This document shows positions 49,633 through 58,444 of a stretch of 64,000 nt of DNA, piece by piece; the first letter of the stretch is position 1; each line of letters starts with the position of its first letter. The notes beneath the pieces are model-generated. The model did no database searches. It was not told the origin of the DNA and worked only from the letters and a program-made list of their open reading frames with translations. Origin of the DNA: Gordionus sp. m RMFG-2023 (lineage: Eukaryota > Nematomorpha > Gordioida > Chordodea > Parachordodidae); assembly GCF_954871325.1 (NCBI RefSeq), contig NC_088775.1, positions 12,873,561 through 12,937,560 of the forward strand, in the 5' to 3' direction. The position numbers were made by a program, and so were the translations under genes.

Positions 49633-52302
49633 TTGATTAAATATAGAAGCAACTTAGAAGAAATTAAGAAAACAAGAGATATAAAGACTATAGAGGTAAA
49701 TTCAGTCGAAATTAAACAAGGAATTAATAATATGGTAGACCAGAATGTTGTTGAAGATATTTTTGACAAAGAAATAAAGATTATTTTGAATAGGTATAAG
49801 GAAGTCTTTAAAGAAGAATTAGGTACTCTGAAAAATTTTGAAGTAGATATACGATTAGAAGAAAATTATAGGCCTAAGTTTTGCGGCATAAGAAGATTAC
49901 CGTTTTCTTGGATAGAAGAGATAGATAAAGAATTAGATAAATGGTTAAAAGACGGAATAATAAAACCAATAGTGCATAGTGAATGGGCAACACCTTTAGT
50001 GCCCATAAGAAAACCAGATAACAGTTTAAGATTGTGTATAGACTATAGAGTAACAGTTAATAAGTGCGTAATAAATGAAAAGTATCCACTACCTAGAATA
50101 GAACAACTGCTAGCGAATTTAAGAGGAGACACCCTGTTTTCAAAGATTGATTTTTCGAATGCGTATTTGCAAATTAAGGTGAGTGAAAAGACAAGTAAGA
50201 TACTAGCGATTACAACTCATAGAGGTTTGTTTGCATTCTGTCGATTACCTTTTGGTTTGAAAATATCAGCGCCAATATTTCAAAGAACGATGACGGCGTT
50301 ATTTCAAGGAATAAAAGGAATAATGTATTATTTAGATGATGTTTTGATATCTGGTAGAACAGAAGAAGAACACAATTCGAGATTAGTTAAAGTGTTAAAT
50401 ATTATAGTAGAAAATGGTTTAAAAGCTAATTTGAAGAAGAGCGTTTTTGGAGTAAAAGAAATAAAGTATTTAGGACATGTTATAAAGGGAAATGAGATTA
50501 CGCCAATTGGAAAGAATATAGATAAGATCATGAATATGAGAGCCCCGAATAATAAAGCGGAGGTACAAGCGTTTTTAGGAGCAACAAATTATTATCATCG
50601 GTTTGTTCAAAATTTTGCAGAAATTGCTACACCGTTGTATGATTTATTAAAGAAAAATAAAAAGTTTGAATGGGGAGAAGCACAGGAGAAAAGTTTCGAA
50701 AAGTTGAAAATAAAGATGGTAGAGAAGCCTATTTTAAGTTGTTTTAATGAGAAATTAAATATTATTTTAGCAGTAGATGCTTCTAATGAAGGTATAGGAG
50801 GAGTTTTGTTGCAGATGATAGATAATGTGGAGAAACCTGTTTTATTTTTATCGAGACGATTTAATAGCACTGAGAAAAATTACTCAACGATAGAAAGAGA
50901 GGCTCTAGCAGTGAAATTCGGGCTTACGAAATGTAAGGAATATCTGATAGGAAAAAGGTTTTTATTGTATACGGACCATAAACCGTTGGTAGATTTATTT
51001 AAAAAAGAGAATAAGGAACTTATGATTTCACCCCGGTTGCAAAAATGGCTAATTTTAGTTGGTAATTTCGATTTTGAAATAAAATTCAGAGAAGGTAAAC
51101 AAAATTGCTTACCGGACATTTTATCAAGATTGTTTAATAAAGACATTGAAGACATAGAACCAGTAATCAATAGTTTAGAATATATAGAAGAAGAAGAAAA
51201 TGTAAATTGTAATATTATAAGAGCGGTGAGAATAGATACAAGAGAAAAACCTATAACATTTGATATAGTAGATAAGATATCCCAAAAAGATGAAGAATTA
51301 ATAAGAATTAAAGCTTGTTTAAAAGGAGATATAGAATGGAAAAATGAAGATAAAGCGTTTAAAAAAGTTAAGAGTGAATTAAATATAGAAGACAATTGTT
51401 TATTGAGAGGATATAGATTAGTGATACCGAATAAATTAAGAAAAGAAACCTTAGATGTAATACATTCAGGTCATCAAGGCATAGAAAGAATGAAAAATAA
51501 AGCAAGAGAATATATGTGGTGGCCTAAGATGAATAAAGAAATAGAAGAGTTAACAAGGAGCTGTGAAACCTGTAACATGTGGGCTAATGTTCCAGCAAAG
51601 AATAAGGAAGATAAATGGCCAAAGACAGACATTCCATGCGAAAGAATACACGTAGATTTTTTAGAATATGAGAAGAAAAGATTTTTTATCATGGTAGATG
51701 CAGGTTCAAAATGGATAGATTGTCAGCAAGTTTCAGGTTTATCAACAAGAGTAGCTTTAGACAAGATAAAGGATTTTGTAGGCAAATATGGTTTAATGAA
51801 GACGATAGTATCAGATGGAGGTCCAGCGTTTAAAGGTAGAGCATTTGATAAATTTTGTGATAGGTGGAATATTAGACATTTATTATCACCACCTTATTAC
51901 CCAAGAAGCAATGGACAAGCTGAACGAATGGTAGCTTTAGTAAAGAGTTGGTTGAAAAAGGCAAAATATGGAGAAGGGCAATGGTGGTTATCATTGTTAG
52001 CATACAACAGTACGGAAACAGCAAAAGGAAAGTCACCAGCGGAAATATTTTTAGGAAGAAAGACGAGATCAGAATTAGATTTTTTAAAGGAAAAAGTGAT
52101 AAGGAGAGAACAAGCAGAGAGTGAAAGATTTCCAGTAGGAAGTTTGGTGTGGGTATTGTTGTTTGATGGGCCTATTAAATGGGGGAAGGGGGTAATAAGC
52201 AAAGATATAGGAAAGAAAAAAGTAGAAGTAAAGATTGAAGGACAAGAAGGAACCTTTACAAGGCACCTGAAGCAAGTAAGGTGTAGAAGCTTAAGGCCTT
52301 AG
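49633..52302 (+). CDS. pol: Pol: reverse transcriptase, RNase H, integrase
   Basis: 889 residues, uninterrupted. RT has WATPLVPIRKPDNSLRLCID, then FSKIDFSNAYLQI, LPFGLKISAPIFQR and YLDD near residue 233. RNase H begins around residue 380 with AVDASNEGIGGVLLQ and includes YTDHKPL. Integrase has an HHCC zinc-binding part (HSGHQG near 612 to CETC near 644). Its catalytic core has HVDFLEYE near 672, VSDGGPAFKG near 725 and PPYYPRSNGQAERM near 755, fitting D, D and E. The C-terminus (PVGSLVWV, then TRHLKQVR) looks like a GPY/F module; no chromodomain. It makes cDNA from element RNA and inserts it. Codon use is AT-rich like the host DNA. Confidence 0.95.
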   Translation: MIKYRSNLEEIKKTRDIKTIEVNSVEIKQGINNMVDQNVVEDIFDKEIKIILNRYKEVFKEELGTLKNFEVDIRLEENYRPKFCGIRRLPFSWIEEIDKELDKWLKDGIIKPIVHSEWATPLVPIRKPDNSLRLCIDYRVTVNKCVINEKYPLPRIEQLLANLRGDTLFSKIDFSNAYLQIKVSEKTSKILAITTHRGLFAFCRLPFGLKISAPIFQRTMTALFQGIKGIMYYLDDVLISGRTEEEHNSRLVKVLNIIVENGLKANLKKSVFGVKEIKYLGHVIKGNEITPIGKNIDKIMNMRAPNNKAEVQAFLGATNYYHRFVQNFAEIATPLYDLLKKNKKFEWGEAQEKSFEKLKIKMVEKPILSCFNEKLNIILAVDASNEGIGGVLLQMIDNVEKPVLFLSRRFNSTEKNYSTIEREALAVKFGLTKCKEYLIGKRFLLYTDHKPLVDLFKKENKELMISPRLQKWLILVGNFDFEIKFREGKQNCLPDILSRLFNKDIEDIEPVINSLEYIEEEENVNCNIIRAVRIDTREKPITFDIVDKISQKDEELIRIKACLKGDIEWKNEDKAFKKVKSELNIEDNCLLRGYRLVIPNKLRKETLDVIHSGHQGIERMKNKAREYMWWPKMNKEIEELTRSCETCNMWANVPAKNKEDKWPKTDIPCERIHVDFLEYEKKRFFIMVDAGSKWIDCQQVSGLSTRVALDKIKDFVGKYGLMKTIVSDGGPAFKGRAFDKFCDRWNIRHLLSPPYYPRSNGQAERMVALVKSWLKKAKYGEGQWWLSLLAYNSTETAKGKSPAEIFLGRKTRSELDFLKEKVIRREQAESERFPVGSLVWVLLFDGPIKWGKGVISKDIGKKKVEVKIEGQEGTFTRHLKQVRCRSLRP

Positions 52303-52326
52303 AGAGAAATGAGAAATATACGAAGA

Positions 52327-52560
52327 TTTAGAAAGGAATAAATTGATGATAGACATAGTAGGAGAATCATAATTTAGAAAGGAATAAATTGATGATAGAC
52401 ATAGTAGGAGAATCATAATTTAGAAAGGAATAAATTGATGATAGACATAGTAGGAGAATCATAATTTAGAAAGGAATAAATTGATGATAGACATAGTAGG
52501 AGAATCATAATTTGGAAAGGAATAACGTGATGATAGACGTAGTAGGAGAATCATACGTTG
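52327..52560 (+). repeat. 46-bp tandem repeat, five units, inside the LTR element
   Basis: TTAGAAAGGAATAAATTGAT begins units at 52328, 52374, 52420, 52466 and 52512, a strict 46-bp spacing. The first four are nearly identical and the fifth differs at a few sites. A degenerate sixth follows to about 52605. It lies just after Pol and before the small 3' frame. The unit length is not a multiple of three, so it is not a coding repeat. Confidence 0.9.
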
Positions 52561-52670
52561 TAGGAAATAAAAGGGATGTTAGACTTAATTAGGAGAGTTA
52601 TATTTTATAAAGAGTTAGAGAAGAAAGTCGAAGAATATATATATATATGTGTATAAAGTATTTGATTTAG

Positions 52671-52997
52671 ATGGCCTCCTATGTTAGAGTGGGTAACAAA
52701 ATAATGAAGATAGAGATCCGAGAGGTTGACGGTTCAGAAGAGTCCAACAGATGGGTAGAAGCCGCTAGGAACGAAGCAAAACAAAGATATGGAGATTGGC
52801 TACAAGAGACGCCAACGAGAGGGGTTCACAGGATAGCACCATATAACACAAGAAGGAGAGTGGAGTGTTGGGCTTGTGGGGGAGGACACAAGTTACGATA
52901 TTGTCCCAGTGTAGAGTGGACAGCGAACAATAAGACGAATTTACCGATGCGAAATATGGTTGAATCAGCGAACACTTCGGGGGCAAGGGAGATCTAA
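52671..52997 (+). CDS. Small 3' frame after Pol with a Cys/His knuckle
   Basis: 108 residues, starting MASYVRVGNKIMKIEIREVD and ending at a stop just before the purine tract. It contains CWACGGGHKLRYC (residues about 66-78), spaced C-x2-C-x3-H-x4-C, one residue shorter than a standard retroviral knuckle. Basic residues precede it (NTRRRVE). Codon use is richer in G and C than Pol. An extra nucleic-acid-binding protein downstream of Pol is not standard for Ty3/gypsy. It could be an accessory factor or a piece captured from elsewhere. Confidence 0.65.
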   Translation: MASYVRVGNKIMKIEIREVDGSEESNRWVEAARNEAKQRYGDWLQETPTRGVHRIAPYNTRRRVECWACGGGHKLRYCPSVEWTANNKTNLPMRNMVESANTSGAREI

Positions 52998-53007
52998 AGG
53001 AAGGAGG
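52995..53007 (+). promoter_or_regulatory. Polypurine tract candidate
   Basis: TAAAGGAAGGAGG abuts the 3' LTR at 53008, the expected position and composition of the plus-strand primer. Confidence 0.8.
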
Positions 53008-53547
53008 TGTTGTATATGCAAATTCGAATGTTAATTTTGAAAAGTGATTATTCATAAATAAATGGTAGACGAAGATAATATTTTTGGGGTAATTTGTCTA
53101 TGTAAATAATCTTAAATTGAACATAATATTTTTCTATAAATTTTATATATATATTCAAATATGCAAATTTTATATATTTAATTCTTCGAAAATTGTTTAA
53201 TTTTTTTATATATATATATACTTTGTTAATTCAAGAAAGGGCAGTTTTGAATAATTTTGGATTCTGCGAAATTTATGTTATTATTTTTAACGAACGATAT
53301 TTGGAAATAAAATTAATAAAACCAAAGGAAAGAGTTAATAAAGAAAAGGTAAACCTACAATTTGATAAATTATAATTATTAAGCGAAATGACATATATAT
53401 TTTAGGTACTCAAGGGTAAGTAATTAAACATCATTATTATTAGAATTAATCTTTTATTTAATTTTAGAAAGATTTAACAAACCTATAATTCTTAAATTGC
53501 TCTCCCAATACTGATTAAACACCCTGAGTAAGTTCGGAATTATAACA
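53008..53547 (+). repeat. 3' LTR of the Ty3/gypsy element
   Basis: 540 bp, identical by eye to the 5' LTR, ending ATAACA before the ttatc duplication. Confidence 0.95.
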
Positions 53548-53830
53548 TTATCTATAAAAATAAAAAATAAAAATTATATATTTAAAAAAAATCCGAGCCG
53601 GGCCTGAAAATTTTTTTAAAAAAAAGAAAAAAATTTGGGCCGGGCCGTGCAAATGGTACCTCTGCAGGTCTCTGATTTTTATAGAAAATGTTTTATTGAT
53701 ATAAATATACCTTTTACATAAAAATAATACATATAAAAATAACAAAATATGATATTTGAATTATAAAAAATGTGTAAAATTTTTAATTAAGTTTTTTTAT
53801 TTTTTTCTAATTTTATTGTATTATCATTAG

Positions 53831-55198
53831 CAGGGAGGTGAACCCTTCGACAAAAAAAAGGGTCCGGGTTCGGGTCCGGTAATAAATTTAAAAAGGACCC
53901 GGGTCCAGGGTTCGAATCCGGGTTCAGAGGAAACATAAAAATAATGACTCAAAATAAGACTTTTTTTCATTCATTTTTTATTATACTTCAATATATACAC
54001 ATTTATAATTCGAAATGAGATAATTTATATTTTAAATATTTTATTCAATCGCACAATCATGATATCTTCTAAAATATCATTCTTCAGATTTCCACGTAAA
54101 TTAGTCAATGATGAAAATCCACGTTCTACGCTTACCTAAAATAGATAGTCATTTTTATAATACATAAATTATTGTACTTGTGTCGCCGGTACAGCCATGA
54201 CGATTCTAAAAAAGGTATATAATTCTGGATATATTGAAGAATTTTCCTCCCAGAATTTTAAAATGTTTGCATCTCTATTTATTCTCATAACTTCCGAGAA
54301 CTTTTCTATTAAAGATACAATAGATATTTTTAGCTCCTTTCTATAAGATGATAATTTAATTTTTTTTTCTCTATCTAATAGTGAAATTTTCAGATCATCA
54401 ATATCGTTATCATTATCATTGTTATCGCTACAACCAGTAGATATTGTTGTAACCACCAATGTATTGTAAATAATAGAGTTTTGGGTATGACATAAATCTT
54501 CAAGATGGTCTATAGCCATTTGTTTTTGCTCACTACTTAATAAAACCTGATATCGCGGGTCTAAATATATCGAAGCATATACAACACTATTTTGTAAATA
54601 TTGTTGCTCTCTTATTTTCGTATTTTCTAATACTTCATTTGAAAAAGAACTTGTTAATCTCCCTAACTCTAATCGACATCTTAACCATATGCCATAAAAA
54701 TCCGATAAACATAATTGTTCAGCTTGCACTCTTAATGTTGTTATTTTTAAAGGAACCAGCACACTAGTAAGCTCTTTTACTTGATTCAAATCATCTTCTG
54801 ACAAAATGATTTCACATGCTCCTATGATAAAATCATTACAGAAATCTTTTAAACTTAATAATCGCTCTAGCATCATACACATAGAGGACCAAAGTGTTGT
54901 GCAATCTAAAATTGCCATTTACCTTTTCATGGATATTAATATTCTAACAATTGTGGGAGTTCTTAAATATTTTACAACATCCCTTGCTTTATCAATTATA
55001 GTTTTAAAGTGACTATTTTTTATGGAGATTCCACGAAAAAAATTAATAAAATTATAAAAATTTTATATTATTTTTTAAAAATTATATTTTTACATTAATT
55101 TTTAAAAAAAATTTTAAGTTAAAAATTTTTAACACCCTGAACCCTTGGACCCTCCACTTTTTAAAAGGGTCCGGGTCAGGGTCCGGGTTCCATCCCTG
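53831..55198 (-). mobile_element. hAT element C with transposase remnant, nested in element B
   Basis: Ends CAGGGAGGTGAACCC and, inverted, GGGTTCCATCCCTG. A perfect 8-bp duplication, atcattag, lies at 53823-53830 and 55199-55206. Both sub-ends carry GGTCCGGGTTCGGGTCCGG-like repeats. The core holds the 3' half of a hAT transposase on the minus strand. At 1,368 bp it lacks the N-terminal half and is non-autonomous. Confidence 0.9.
54025..55012 (-). pseudogene. hAT transposase, C-terminal half, two exons
   Basis: From high to low: TIIDKARDVVKYLRTPTIVR (about 54940-55000), an in-frame stop near 54920, then LDCTTLWSSMCMMLERLL, matching the DCPTRWNST region of hAT enzymes. The frame 54178-54918 continues through VYASIYLDPRYQVLL to FWEENSSIYPELYTFFRIVM and ends PATQ at a GTACAA donor. 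A 42-nt intron (54136-54177) with a TTTTAG acceptor joins it to VSVERGFSSLTNLRGNLKND and a stop near 54025. PATQVSVERGFS is the classic dimerisation motif. Apart from the single stop and the missing N-terminus it reads cleanly, so it is not very old. Confidence 0.8.
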
Positions 55199-55932
55199 AT
55201 CATTAGTGGCCAATAGATACTTAATTTATATTATTAAGCATAATTTGATTAATCCGACTAGCCCTGATTCTACTGGCCCCTAGTTACTAATATATTTAAT
55301 ATCTTTTAAAAATATATTTAAACATGATATATGACACTTTCTAAAATGCGAGAAGAGGATTTTAAATATTTCATATAATGACAATTTTATTATTTTTAAA
55401 CTCTTCATATTTTAATGCCACCTAATATTGTGGTGTAAAAACATTTTGATTTTTACTTAAGAAACAGATTTTATCATTAAAAAATAAATGGCTTGTATAA
55501 AATATTTTTAGCCTCAAATATATATATATATTATACAATGCTATTTCGTAATTAAATTTGAATTTCTAAACACATCTGGTTTTTAAATAAAATCCGCTGA
55601 ACCGACAAGCCCCTTTCGCCGACTATATCCCTGGTCTCCCCTACTTCTAAAATTTATGATATCATTTGAAATATTTTGATACAAAACCTTGTAAGATGCC
55701 TAATACTTGTATTATATCACATACTTTATTAAAATTACCACTAGGAAAATGTTCCCTTTGATATTGATACCCAATAATTAAGTAGTATTGTGATCACACG
55801 TTTTTTCTATTTTCAAGCTTATTTTAATTTTTTCCTTCAGTTCCTTTAGAGTATTTGGCCGTATTTCACCTCGTAAAATACTCCTCATGTCTAATGACTG
55901 AATTTGACAGGTCATTGACCGACTTATCTCTG

Positions 55933-56159
55933 TTTAAAATTATCTAATATATTCATACATTACAATTGTTACTAAAATAATATGTATAACAATATTGTTG
56001 AGTAAATTTATATGCTTATAATATAATATATATACTTTATTATAATTTTAATCCATCATATGTTATAATATAAGAACATAAAATTAAAATATATAAAGAG
56101 GATTATTATATACAAAAAAAAATTAAAATATCTAAAAAGGATTTTAAAAAAAGTTAGAT
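55933..56159. other. AT-rich spacer between the nested stack and a LINE relic
   Basis: Simple AT-rich sequence with no visible feature. Confidence 0.4.
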
Positions 56160-58440
56160 TAGCTCCTTAGGAAGGGGGTTTCCAATGAAACTAATATAAT
56201 TCGATTTATGAATGGCAATGGAGAGTCTTTGCCTAAGATAAAAATCTTCCCCGGGTTCATCAGTGATTTAACAAATAAGAGAAACGAATTCCTTGAAAAA
56301 GGTTAAAGCACGGGCTAATTTAGAGAAGATTATAAAAATGTATTCATTGGATATTTCCCGAATATTTATAACTCTTTGATACCCAAGATTGTCTATTAAG
56401 ATTTTCGGGGGCTAGAGAATCTATACAAAAATAGTCCAAAATAAAATTGGTCCTTTTCCAAGGAATTTGGGCAATGCCATTTGAACGTTTTCCATCTGAT
56501 CTAAAAAGATCGATAGGTTTTAAGATTGATGGAATCTGGGGGAGCTCGTTGAATAATAACATTGCAATTGTGTCTAGGGATACGTCTTTTGCATGCAGCA
56601 GTGCAGGCTATGCCGTACCTTCGAGTAAACAGGAACACTACAATCATAGAAAGGTGTGATTGGGTAATTGAGCAGTTGGAAAGAATACCCATGGAATATG
56701 GAAGTTCATTTTTAGCTAGTTGCAATTAAAGATTAAGAGGAGAGATAGCCCTGAGGAATTCGTGCCCAGAATTTAGCAGTGACGAAAAGAGAGGACCATC
56801 AAGGGGATACATGCTTGACAGTAGAGCCAACGCAGAAGGCAACGACCGGGATGTCCATTTCTTTTGTAAGTGGCTGGTAAAAGGGTGTCAACATGAATTC
56901 GAGATCTTCATAGAACTAATCCTCGGTGTACGACGAATCATCCACGGTAGAATGACAGTGAGAGATAACAATAGGTTTTGTTACTAGGCATCTTAAGATA
57001 AAAGTTGTTTAAGCTATATCAGAAGGAGATCTGATGTCAAGCCAGCCTAATTTTGTTGGAAGAAAAGCTCAGGCCCAGGGAATTTTTCTAAACTTAAGAT
57101 TTAGAATCTATTCGGTGAGTTCCTTGATTCCATTTCATATACAATTAAAGAACCAGAAAATTTTAAAATAGGTTAAATCTTAGAGCGTAAGGAATGCGTG
57201 GTAAAGAAAGTTTTTCAAAAGAAAAAAACGATTTATGAGAAGAAAGTATGAGAAGGATAGCTCCGATTTTGTAAAGAATCTCAAGAGTTGTATCCAGAAA
57301 AGTGCAGAAAGTTGGACTCCCATTTTGTAAAGAACCTCAAGAGTTGAGTCCAGAAAGGTGCAAACGGTCAAGTTACCTCAAACCTGGAATTCTAAGTGAA
57401 TTAGGTGATCTTGATAATGACCTTACAATTGTGGGAATTAATTTCGTAACTGTTTAGTTGAATGTCCGATTTGCTTTGATTGAGAATTAACTCTAAAGAA
57501 GAACCGATCTCTAGGATTATATCGATCGCTTTATTCACCTCATTTGAGGAGCCATATATTATACCATTCCATGTACCAAACATGGAGAGGAAAGGAGCAG
57601 GAGGCATTGATTGCCTTGATAATATCGTAGATTCGAGATAAAATAGCAATGGACCAAGAAGATAACCCTGTTGAATCCCTGAAGGGAATTTTATAAGAAT
57701 CGAATTGTAAAGTAGAAGGATATCGATTGCAAGAATGAAAAATTTGCTATATCCGGAAAAAAGACTGCTCGAAGATTTTAAGGAAAAATTCCGAGAGAGG
57801 GTATTGAAGGCATTGGCGAAGTCGATCTTAATCAAGATTTTATTTGAGGGATTGTTTTCGAAATGAATACGAGTTAAGTGTACTACAGCCTCACAACCAT
57901 CCGCGACTCACACACATAGTTGAAAATAACTCAATATGAGAGATGCATCATAATTATTGAGCAAATCATTTTGGTGACAAGGCGCCTAATGGAAAAGCCT
58001 ATAGCAATCAGCCTGATAAAATTATTGAGTTTTTGCAAAATGAGTCTTGCTCCAAAAGGTATGGGAGATGCAACGGGACATCACCTGCCAAAATTTTATT
58101 GCAGAAGTTGATAAGTTTGTTAGTATTGAAGATTGGGAACATATAAATGGGGAGGCTATAGAAACAAAGAACGAGTTCCATCAGGACAATGGGCGGATAA
58201 CTATGGAGTGTAAGGATGGCTTTTCTAACCGCTTCCTGTGTGAAATTAGGCGTGAATAGAGTATGGAGAAGGATCAATTGGAATGGTGGAGTTAAAATGT
58301 TTGGCGCAAAGCTTGATATAGGTTTCATAAGAGGTTTCGGCTAGTGAATTAAAGTAGATGCAAACCTAAGTGCACCCTTGATGTTTAGACTATCAATTTT
58401 GTTAGAGATAAGGTTGGCCTTGTTCACTAAGTGAGAAGTG
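56160..58440 (-). mobile_element. LINE-like non-LTR retrotransposon relic, copy 3 (longest)
   Basis: Read leftwards: KGALRFAST near 58360, FTQEAVRKAILTL near 58240, LAGDVPLHLPYLL near 58070, PIAIGFSIRRLVTKMI near 57990. Then come IKIDFANAFNTLSR (RT, near 57820), PSGIQQGYLLGPLLF (near 57660) and a worn YLDD region near 57560. The tail has RSDGKRSNGIAQIPWKR near 56480, DYFCIDSLAPENL near 56410, and QRLSIAIHKSNYISFIG near 56200. This is an RT ORF followed by a conserved C-terminal domain of unknown role. Many stops and shifts. The 5' side is cut by the family K element at 58445. A possible continuation lies at about 60580-60720 (VPYKSLPKSL). Confidence 0.7.
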
Positions 58441-58444
58441 TGAT

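Larger units (their letters stand above)
47864..53547 (+). mobile_element. Ty3/gypsy LTR retrotransposon, 5.68 kb, very young
   Basis: Two 540-bp LTRs (47864-48403 and 53008-53547), each TGTTG...ATAACA, look identical by eye over their full length. A 5-bp duplication, ttatc, lies at 47859-47863 and 53548-53552. A primer-site-like TGGACCGAAG follows the 5' LTR by three bases. A purine tract (TAAAGGAAGGAGG) precedes the 3' LTR. Parts in order: a frame with a membrane segment and zinc knuckles, an aspartic protease frame, a long Pol frame (RT, RNase H, integrase), a 46-bp tandem repeat, and a small zinc-knuckle frame. Domain order RT-RH-IN places it in Ty3/gypsy; the integrase resembles the Mag-type branch. 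It looks whole at both ends and in Pol. I do not recognise a capsid. Identical LTRs mean a very recent insertion. Confidence 0.95.
47766..53674. mobile_element. hAT-type MITE, family D copy 1 (third layer), split by the LTR element
   Basis: The left end CAGAAACCTTCAGGCCCGGC and right end GGTACCTCTGCAGGTCTCTG are inverted. A perfect 8-bp duplication, atttttat, lies at 47758-47765 and 53675-53682. GC-rich GGCCCGGCC sub-ends match 46703-46959. Only about 225 bp belong to this element itself; the rest is the Ty3/gypsy insertion. Confidence 0.85.
47521..55641. mobile_element. Element B, unclassified DNA transposon or MITE (second layer)
   Basis: Inverted ends GGGGAGACCAGGG and CCCTGGTCTCCCC are flanked by TA on both sides. 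Comparison with family A copy 1 shows the uninterrupted sequence (AGAAG...ACAG...CATG) and supports duplication of TA. After the nested insertions are set aside, about 830 bp remain (47521-47757, 53675-53822, 55199-55641), all AT-rich and non-coding. The TA flank hints at a Tc1/mariner-like mechanism. The end also resembles 36865-37113, which has an 8-bp duplication, so the class is open. Confidence 0.7.
47078..55932 (-). mobile_element. hAT-type element, family A copy 2 (outermost layer of the nest)
   Basis: The outer pieces 47078-47520 and 55642-55932 are the two halves of a family A element in reverse. Its left edge, CAGGTTTGTGTATTTGGCCG, corresponds to the 3' end of 11995-12747. Its right edge, reversed, CAGAGATAAGTCGGTCAATG, corresponds to the 5' end. 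Coding traces such as AAGTATGTGATATAATACAA and the acidic tail SEQDSATESETLVN line up with copy 1. The flanks ttttaaaa and tttaaaat suggest an eroded duplication. It is interrupted by element B, so its net length is about 730 bp, against 753 bp in copy 1. Confidence 0.8.

Noticed and set aside
50880-51395. 171-residue minus-strand frame inside Pol
   Set aside because: Shadow of the Pol frame on the other strand, Ser/Phe-rich, no motif.
52327-52605. 46-bp tandem repeats as a CRISPR-like array
   Set aside because: Units are directly adjacent with no spacers, in a eukaryotic LTR element.
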